Source: Rhyacophila brunnea
Lineage: Eukaryota > Arthropoda > Insecta > Trichoptera > Rhyacophilidae
Assembly: GCA_022495005.1 (NCBI GenBank)
Contig: JAGYXB010001751.1
Span: forward strand, 1-64,000
DNA length: 64,000 bases
Reading direction: 5' to 3'
Under the pieces are notes generated by a model, which was given only the letters and a program-made list of their open reading frames with translations, was not told where the DNA came from and searched no databases. A program made the translations under genes and the position numbers. This document shows positions 57,836-64,000 of the stretch, in pieces. How positions within the stretch are numbered: the first letter of the stretch is position 1; each line of letters begins with the position of its first letter.

Positions 57836-58870
57836 TATCTGAGGTATTTTGAAATTATGTATATTTTATTATGTTTAGACCTGAACTATAAAATTTATTG
57901 ATTTAATCAATGGGTCTAAAATTGATGCATTTCAGATGTGGTATAACAGACGCATGCCAAGCATTCCATACACGTTAAAGACAACGAAAATCTCCATTCT
58001 GGAAGAAATTTAAGTGAATAACAGACTCATTAAAATAATAGGTATGTTCTGATAGATACTTCGAGAGAAAACTGTAAGTTGGCTAGGCCCAACGTTAGCG
58101 GAAATATCGAGAGGGAGTGACAGGTATCCTACTCGATGGTGCGACCAAGTGTATGACGCTACGTGACCCTTAACACCTCCAGAAATTTGGTCGGCAGAAT
58201 GTAGGGTAAATTGGTTAGATATATGTAATTACTAGATCTCTCGATAATACAAAAGAACCCGCGTACGACTGACGCCAGACTTATAAAGACTGTACAAATT
58301 ATGTCTCGGAAAACAGGATAATAATTTTGGGAAATTAACAGCTCCTGAACATTTACGAAACAAAAATTCTCTGTTAATACTATAGATCGAGGTTACTTGG
58401 TAGAATGTGAATTTAAATTATATTTGATTTAAAAAAAATGTTATTTGAAAAAAAACTTAACAAGTAAGAAGAACGTATACCTTCGTAAAGCCTGATATTT
58501 TTTCCCACAGTTGATACACTACATTTACCGATTATGGATTATAACCCTTTTGTTTTTTATTTAATTTAATACGTAAGTAGGTACCTAGGTATTTAGTGAC
58601 ATTTTTCATTAGCTAATTGTATTACATTTCCGACACTTAACATGGTTGTTTATCAGTGAAACCATTTGAATACACTGAATATATTACTAGTGAATGTATA
58701 ATATGTAATGCAATTACGGTTTTCTACAAAGACTTCAAATTTTAAAAATTAGTTTTTATACTTACTCCTTTACTTAGTAAAAAGGTTTTCACCTTTGGTT
58801 ATATTATCGATTTGTTATATTATAAACAAGAATTATTAACTGTATTTGTTGTCAGCATGCATTTACCATT
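57836..58870. other. No gene seen
   Basis: Around 58050-58260 the sequence is less AT-rich (aacgttagcggaaatatcga, gtgcgaccaagtgtatgacg), possibly an old transposon. No frame or terminal repeat identifies it. Confidence 0.4.
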
Positions 58871-58883
58871 AGTGAGTGAGCAT

Positions 58884-59924
58884 CATGGCTCCCACAAGGG
58901 GAGCCGACAGGGCTCAAGCCTGGAGGCCCGAGATCAGGGAGGGTCCGGCGTGGCGGGTTGACCAGTTAAGTGAGATAAACACACATCTCAAATTTGAACT
59001 AATAGTAAAAAAAATCGCTTGCGGAGCTATTTCCCTTCAAGAGTATAATCGTTTAAGGGGGAGAGGCACGCCAGCATAGAACCTAGCGGAAAAATACGAA
59101 GCTTGCAATTTGAGATTTTTTTTTGATAATTAACAATTTCAACTGTATTAATTAATAAATATGTACTTATCTGAAAATTTTCGATCGATATAAAATCGAT
59201 TTTTATAAAAATATAAATGTGTATAACTTGAAATCCTTTTTATTTATATCGAATCGAGCTCAAATATTGGGACTAAAAGACTATAGAAATAAAAAGGATT
59301 TCAAGTTATACACATTTATATTTTTGTAAAAATCGATGTTTTTTTTAAATAAATATAAAAAATATTAAAACGATGAATTAGTCAAAAGTCTAAACGACAA
59401 AAAATCTAAAACTTAGTAAACTAAATTTTAATAATAAATATGACCATAAAATATAATGTAATAGTAAGATGTGACCCTGCAACGAATTCACATTTTATTA
59501 CATTTTTTTACAATTGTAAGTTTATCTTTAAATTAAAAAAAAAACAAAAAATATTTTTAAAGTTTAGAAATACATATTTATTAATTAATACAGTTGAAAT
59601 TGTAAATTGTCAAAAAAAAAACTGAATTTGCAAGCTTCGTATTTTTCCGCTAGGTTCTCTGCTGGCATGCCTCTCCCCCTTAAGAATATGTTGCTGTGTG
59701 ATGCAATTTTTGATTATTGTAGGTATAATAATACTCGACAACTGCGTAATTTAAGTGGGTGTATAAAAAATACAAAAAATCGCTAAAAGAATACCATTAA
59801 TTCTCCATCGAACATCATTTGGGAAAAGCTACTGCAGAGCATCACTTTGCCTTTAAAATTAGCGATAGGTAGGGGGGCCGCCATGCATCCTGGTCAGGGG
59901 GCCCGCTTCAGGATGTGGGGCCAG
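58884..59924. mobile_element. hAT-like MITE, GGCCCCCA family, copy 4, interrupted
   Basis: Begins CATGGCTCCCACAAGGGG. The right end (caggatgtggggccag) is eroded. The flanking 8-mers gtgagcat and ttgcgcat agree at six positions, consistent with an old TSD. It is split by a 623-bp TTAA-type foldback element (59057-59679). Without that insertion it is the normal family size, about 415 bp. Confidence 0.85.
59057..59679. mobile_element. TTAA-flanked foldback element, copy 1 (nested)
   Basis: Flanked by TTAA (59053-59056 and 59680-59683), the piggyBac-type target. The TIRs are about 50 bp long, starting GGGGGAGAGGCACGCCAGCA on the left and, inverted, GGGGGAGAGGCATGCCAGCA on the right, continuing through aacctagcggaaaaatac. 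A second inverted pair lies at the centre (aacttgaaatcctttttat and its inverse). The left arm has an internal deletion relative to the right. No coding capacity. Confidence 0.92.
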
Positions 59925-60390
59925 TTGCGCATGCTGCATGAAAATGCCAAACGTCGAAACCCGGGTTCAAAAAACTTCTCAAATGGAATAGTAATAAACT
60001 ATCAAATATAATAAAAATTCTCTGTTTGAGACAACACACTGGAGGGAGTTATTGGACAAAACCAGGATCCCACCACAGATATCACGTACGATTATGATAA
60101 TACAGTTAAAACGTTAACAGTTAACGTTACGTTAACAGTTAAAACAGATTTTCATCAAGTAGACTTTAATACAGGTAAGTATTAAAATTACTTGGTATTT
60201 CTTAAGACCAAAAGCCGTAATCTGTTCCATTTCAGAGAGATTTTTTTATTTTTATTTATTTAGAAAAGAGTATTATGGCATTACAGCGATTGGCCAATGC
60301 GCCACAATATATAATAAATACAAAAAAATGACAACCAGTTTAACAAGAAAGCATGTGCTTATGTACATATTAAAGTAAAATTATAAATAA
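59925..60390. other. No gene seen; short direct repeats
   Basis: Around 60108-60145 the word cagttaacgttacgttaaca recurs two to three times (aaaacgttaacag, ttaacgttacgttaacag). Otherwise unremarkable. Confidence 0.45.
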
Positions 60391-60392
60391 AA

Positions 60393-60587
60393 TTATAAAT
60401 TTAACATATTTAACATGTCCACAAACATAATATAGTTAATAAAAAATAAATCAATCTTTATGGTGCTATCAAATAAGTTAATCGCACGATACACAGCATC
60501 ATGAAACATCACATCCGTCCTACGATGGGGTATCATGAAGACGGTAGAGTTACTATTGATATTGGTAGGAACATAAAAATTTATATT
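60393..60587 (-). pseudogene. LINE fragment, C-terminal reverse-transcriptase tail
   Basis: The minus-strand frame reads NFYVPTNINSNSTVFMIPHR, then RTDVMFHDAVYRAINLFD, then a Lys/Ile/Met-rich end to a stop at 60393-60395. It parallels the plus-strand fragment at 22364-22486, which shows both came from one LINE family. Dead, 5'-truncated. Confidence 0.55.
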
Positions 60588-62400
60588 TGCCAGTATATGG
60601 TATATAACCTATTATTCGTTACCTAAGTAATATAAATTTGGATATGTATGTTAGAATATTATACAATTTAATGAATTTAAATATATTTTGTGTATCAGGC
60701 AAAATCTCTGGTCACTATAATACCGATCCTAGTACCACATTTGTAGATATTTCCTAATCATTACGCTATGATGAGAGATGTTTTAAAATTTCCTTAATAA
60801 ATGGTTACCACCTATGTAATTTAAAATTAAATTAAGAATGTGATATAATTAAATCTAGCGTATATTTATTATATAATAAAACTCAATATTATATTGAACA
60901 TCCCTTTACGATGCTAATAAATTCTGTCCGTTCCGGTGATGTCACCTTAGGTTACCATACGAGGTTAACAATAATATAGTAGGTGAAAGGTAAATGGCTA
61001 TTTTGGCAACATAAATAAGTCCGATATTACGTTCATATCTCCTTCTCACGATTGAGTGTGTCTCTCTTTGTCGCACAAAATACTTTTAGATCTATTTTGT
61101 TTGTAATGGAATACGACGCTCTGTTTGCAGTATGCATTTATAATATAATATATCAATTATAAATATTTACTGGATAGTGCTGTCGATTTTGAAAATAATA
61201 ACATTTTAATTATTAGATGTAATATTGATGATTCTACGAATAGCTGACATGAAAATGTCGAAGCACATATTAATATTTGCAATATAATGCATAAATATTT
61301 TCAGTATAATGGGCTGGGTAACCAAATATGACATTAATGTAATGGGAATGTTAACACCTTCGATACGTAGGTATTTATTTAAAAAGAATTTTCGTGAAAT
61401 TTATTCATGGATACAAAATAAATCCATCTTCGACAGTGAAATATTTAATGAGTTTTATGCTGTATTTATGAATTCATTGCACATAAAAACATATTCCATT
61501 GTGTTTCTATCCATCTAGTTAGTTAGGTAGCAACCAGATAACGCAATAATAAAACTTGGCATATTGGAAGAATATTTCCAAGGCAGTCAATTTTATTATG
61601 CAAATTCTCCACACTATTCCGATGGGAACATCAGAAATAATATTTCTATGTTGGAGTTTATGAAAAGGAGTCATTGGGACGTCAAAATGTTTTAGATTTT
61701 TTGCCAAAATTTATGACTACCTGTCAGACAGACTTTGGATATTATTTATGGATGACTTTCAATATAAATTATAATTTATGTTATGTATAAAATAAATTGA
61801 TACAAAAAATATACATATGTATTTAGCAAATTAATACTTGATGGCTGAAGCTGGAACTGAATTGAATTATAATTGAAGAGATTTCTACTATTCTACAGGA
61901 ATCGGTTTTATTGATCGGGGTTATCTTTTTGGCATCTTCAGGCGCAATGTATGTTAGGCATATAACTGATAATTTTATATTAAAGTTTGTTATTATTTAT
62001 ATCTAGGTACTATATATCTATAACAAATAAAAGGCCAGAAAAGCTAAAAAGCACACAATTTATCCTGACCTTTGAATTTCTTGAATTTGTCGGTGACAAT
62101 TTTTTTTTGGCTGAAAGAGAATTAAAAAAATTAATTCTGCCTTAAAATATTTTTCGCCGAATGAGCTAAAAATAAATAATAAATTTGCAAGAAGAGGTAA
62201 TTTGATTATAATGTTGATTTTTCGCTATTCTGGAGAATTCTCGAGATATCAATAAACTAACCTCGATTTTTTGAAAAAATAAATATTCCTGAATTCAAGA
62301 ATTCTCGAATCTCGTGAAATATCGAAAATCACAAGCTCTAGAATATATCTTTCAGCCTTTTGGAGTAACAAACTCGATATTATATTTACCTACAGTAAAT
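60588..62400. other. AT-rich stretch without supported features
   Basis: Open frames at 61309-61518 and 61519-61707 show no motif. A TCTCGAGA-rich patch (62230-62330) with aattctcgagatatc and aattctcgaatctcg repeats resembles the one at 39080-39445. Confidence 0.45.
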
Positions 62401-62404
62401 GATA

Positions 62405-62645
62405 ATTTTTGACCATGTCCGATCCTACTAGGATCATAATATGGGCCTCCACAGAGTAGAGGTTTGTATTTACAGATTTTTTTTTACGAGAAATGGATTT
62501 TGCTCAACCTATTAGGTCCATACCCTGACAGACACAAATTGAAAAACAATGTGTACTTGCCAGACCCAGGATTCGAACCTGGGACCCACGGCGTGATACT
62601 CCAACGCTTAAGCCGCGCGGCCAACGTGGGTAACCGTGGGTTATT
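62405..62645 (-). repeat. SINE family G, full-length copy with tRNA-like head
   Basis: On the minus strand the head reads TTGGCCGCGCGGCTTAAGCG and, after a short spacer, CCCAGGTTCGAATCCTGGG. The last has a perfect B box (GGTTCGAATCC) in a T-arm stem; the first resembles the D-arm of a class II (Ser/Leu-like) tRNA. The body follows: tatggacctaataggttgag, tttctcgtaaaaaaaaa, ctctactctgtggaggccc, gatcctagtaggatcggac. A polymerase III-transcribed SINE. The copies at 34185, 37520 and 52143 are truncated relatives. Confidence 0.88.
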
Positions 62646-62649
62646 GTTG

Positions 62650-63075
62650 GTATGGTCCCAATATTGAAGCTCGATTTGATATAAATAAAAAGGATTTCAA
62701 GTTATGCATATTTATATTTTTATAAAAATCGAAGTTTTTTTAAAATAAATATAAAAAATATTAAAACGATGAATTAATCAAAAATCTAAACGACGAAAAA
62801 TTGAAAACTTAATAAACTAAATTTTAATAATAAATATGACCATAAAATATAATACAATAATAAGATGTGACCCTGCAACGAATTCAAATTGTATTACATT
62901 TTTTACAATTTATAGTTTACAGTTTATCTTTGAATTAAAAAAAAAATCTTTTTAATGTTTTCAGATACATATTAATTAATTAATACAGTTGAAATTGTAA
63001 ATTATCAAAATAAAATTTTCAAATTGCAAGCTTCGAATTTTTCCGCTAGGTTCTCTGCTGGCATGCCTCTCCCTC
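62650..63075. mobile_element. TTAA-type foldback element, copy 2, left end lost
   Basis: Matches copy 1 (59057-59679) from its centre to the right TIR, which ends gcatgcctctccctc before TTAA at 63076-63079. The left half stops where the SINE begins (about 62645). It keeps a central segment (tcccaatattgaagctcg) that copy 1 has only in its other arm, so the parent was a longer palindrome. Confidence 0.88.
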
Positions 63076-63084
63076 TTAAGCTAG

Positions 63085-63165
63085 CAAGTCAAGTTTATAT
63101 GATTCAACAGAAAATTTAAAAACGTTGTATATAAAAAGTTCTTTTTATCTTGTAATTATTTTCCT
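63085..63165 (-). repeat. Dispersed repeat family D, terminal piece
   Basis: About 80 bp matching the end of copy 2 (aagtcaagtttatatgattc, aatttaaaaacgttgtat, tttatcttgtaattatt). It abuts the TTAA element, which may have inserted into it. Confidence 0.75.
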
Positions 63166-63515
63166 ACTTATTTTTCTTAAATTGTATTGTTATACATCAC
63201 TTTATTTGATATAACTTTTCGCGCCAAATCACAGCATCTTCCAGTCACTTACGCTTTATCACACTCGTAGCATCTACACGCACACTGGCTAAATACACAT
63301 TACGTATGCCCATTCATTTCCACTATGAAAATATTGTGCGTTCGTGCCAGTTCGTGCTATGTTTGTCGTAAACGTTAAGTAATCTCAGAAATAAGCCTGC
63401 AAGAGACAGAATAACGACCGTGCGTAGATATGCAGTAGGTAAGAATTGTGTTATCTGGATACTCATTTTGGCGAAATAAAAATCACTGCAGTATATACCT
63501 ACTATTAGCAACACA
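63166..63515. other. No gene seen
   Basis: No supported frame or repeat. The 94-codon minus frame crossing 63323-63607 overlaps a SINE head and is not called. Confidence 0.4.
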
Positions 63516-63519
63516 ACAA

Positions 63520-63690
63520 TATAGGCGGCTCTCGTAGTGCTATGAGTGCAGCGTAAGGTGCTCGCCTTCCACCCGAGAGTTCTGGATTCGATTTCCATTG
63601 AGGGCACAGTATTTATGTGTTTTTCTCAAAGCAAAGGTGTTTGTGATTGTTCAAAATTACTAACAACCACCTTGTACGAAAAAGCAAGGA
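63520..63690 (+). repeat. tRNA-derived SINE, second tRNA type
   Basis: The head reads ctctcgtagtgctatgag, gctcgccttccacccgagag and gttctggattcgatttccat. The middle is an anticodon arm (CTCG...CGAG) with a TCC-like anticodon, suggesting a Gly-type tRNA origin. The T-arm B box ggattcgatttcc has drifted and the acceptor stem does not pair, so I call a SINE and not a tRNA gene. Confidence 0.7.
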
Positions 63691-63698
63691 CATGGTTA

Positions 63699-63860
63699 CA
63701 GTGACGTCCCTAGACAAAATGCCGCCCCTAGGCAGCGCCAAAATGCCACCCCATTTTTTTATACAGTATTTTTTTATCATCCTTCCATGACTCCAATATC
63801 CAAGAAATGTGCTACATGGATACATTACTAACAAAATATATACTTACCATTAAATCTAAT
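63699..63860 (-). mobile_element. hAT-like MITE, CAGTGACGTCCC family, copy 3, partial
   Basis: Starts CAGTGACGTCCCTAGAC and continues aaaatgccgcccctaggca, the reverse complement of the right end of copies 1 and 2. The match follows the family to at least the tactaacaaaatatatactt word near 63835. The opposite terminus is not found in the window, so this copy is truncated or runs past the edge. Confidence 0.78.
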
Positions 63861-64000
63861 TTAAATGCTATATCTACTTTTCAATAGACAATATTGTGAG
63901 TCTACAGTTTTCAGATACATTTAGATATACACCAGCTGATAACTTTCAAAACTCGCGAGTGACTGGCAAAAATATTTGGCAAATTAATTAGGTAAGTATG

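Noticed and set aside
62555..62640. A tRNA gene on the minus strand
   Set aside because: The B box and T-arm are good, but the acceptor and D arms do not pair, and the sequence runs straight into a repeated SINE body found elsewhere in the window.
63523..63608. A Gly-tRNA gene
   Set aside because: The anticodon arm looks right, but the T-arm has drifted and the ends do not form an acceptor stem. A SINE head is more likely.
50875..64000. Receptor exons for TM1 and TM2
   Set aside because: I looked on the minus strand for the N-x-LVI and SLAVADL-type motifs with splice borders and found none. They are probably beyond the window.

Overview
This is nuclear DNA from an insect. It is AT-rich, with large introns, short TTAGG-type telomere-like words, tRNA-derived SINEs and many small DNA transposons with clean target-site duplications (TSDs). 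The frequent taggtaggtacctac words and AT dinucleotide runs suggest a hemipteran (aphid-like) or lepidopteran genome. The sequence alone does not decide between these.

The only convincing host gene is a minus-strand G-protein-coupled receptor spread over 34962-50840. Three exons can be joined exactly at splice sites with matching phases. Exon A (50612-50840) carries TM3, the DRY motif and TM4. Exon B (43382-43562) carries ECL2 and TM5. Exon C (34962-35699) carries a long third intracellular loop, TM6, TM7 with NPFIY, and the C-terminus. It is a biogenic-amine receptor, most like the insect alpha-2-adrenergic-like octopamine receptor. The exons for the N-terminus, TM1 and TM2 are not seen and should lie upstream, beyond base 64000.

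Almost everything else recognisable is transposable-element (TE) sequence. The left third (1-34 kb) holds a frameshifted mariner (946-2245) with TA TSDs. It also holds an interrupted Myb/SANT-like accessory gene of PIF/Harbinger type (7989-10417), a decayed piggyBac element (10851-13289), and a non-autonomous LTR retrotransposon (13668-17503) sitting in a tandem repeat. A PIF/Harbinger transposase pseudogene (17646-20923) has an intron split by a 2.2-kb hAT-like element (18363-20557). A Tigger-type deletion derivative (30088-30721) is followed by a pogo/Tigger-like element (30819-33265) whose frameshifted transposase appears to have ended in a PHD-like zinc finger.

The receptor introns and the region upstream (35.7-64 kb) are packed with MITEs of at least six families, SINEs of several families and LINE fragments. 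One LINE has the head-to-head layout expected from twin priming. Several insertions are nested, which gives a relative order of events. I found no RNA gene, CRISPR array or bacterial operon, and no clear new multi-gene system. The most unusual points are the PHD-tailed pogo transposase with its palindromic subterminal motif, the piggyBac inverted repeats that extend past TTAA, the patchy LTR divergence, and the nested transposons.
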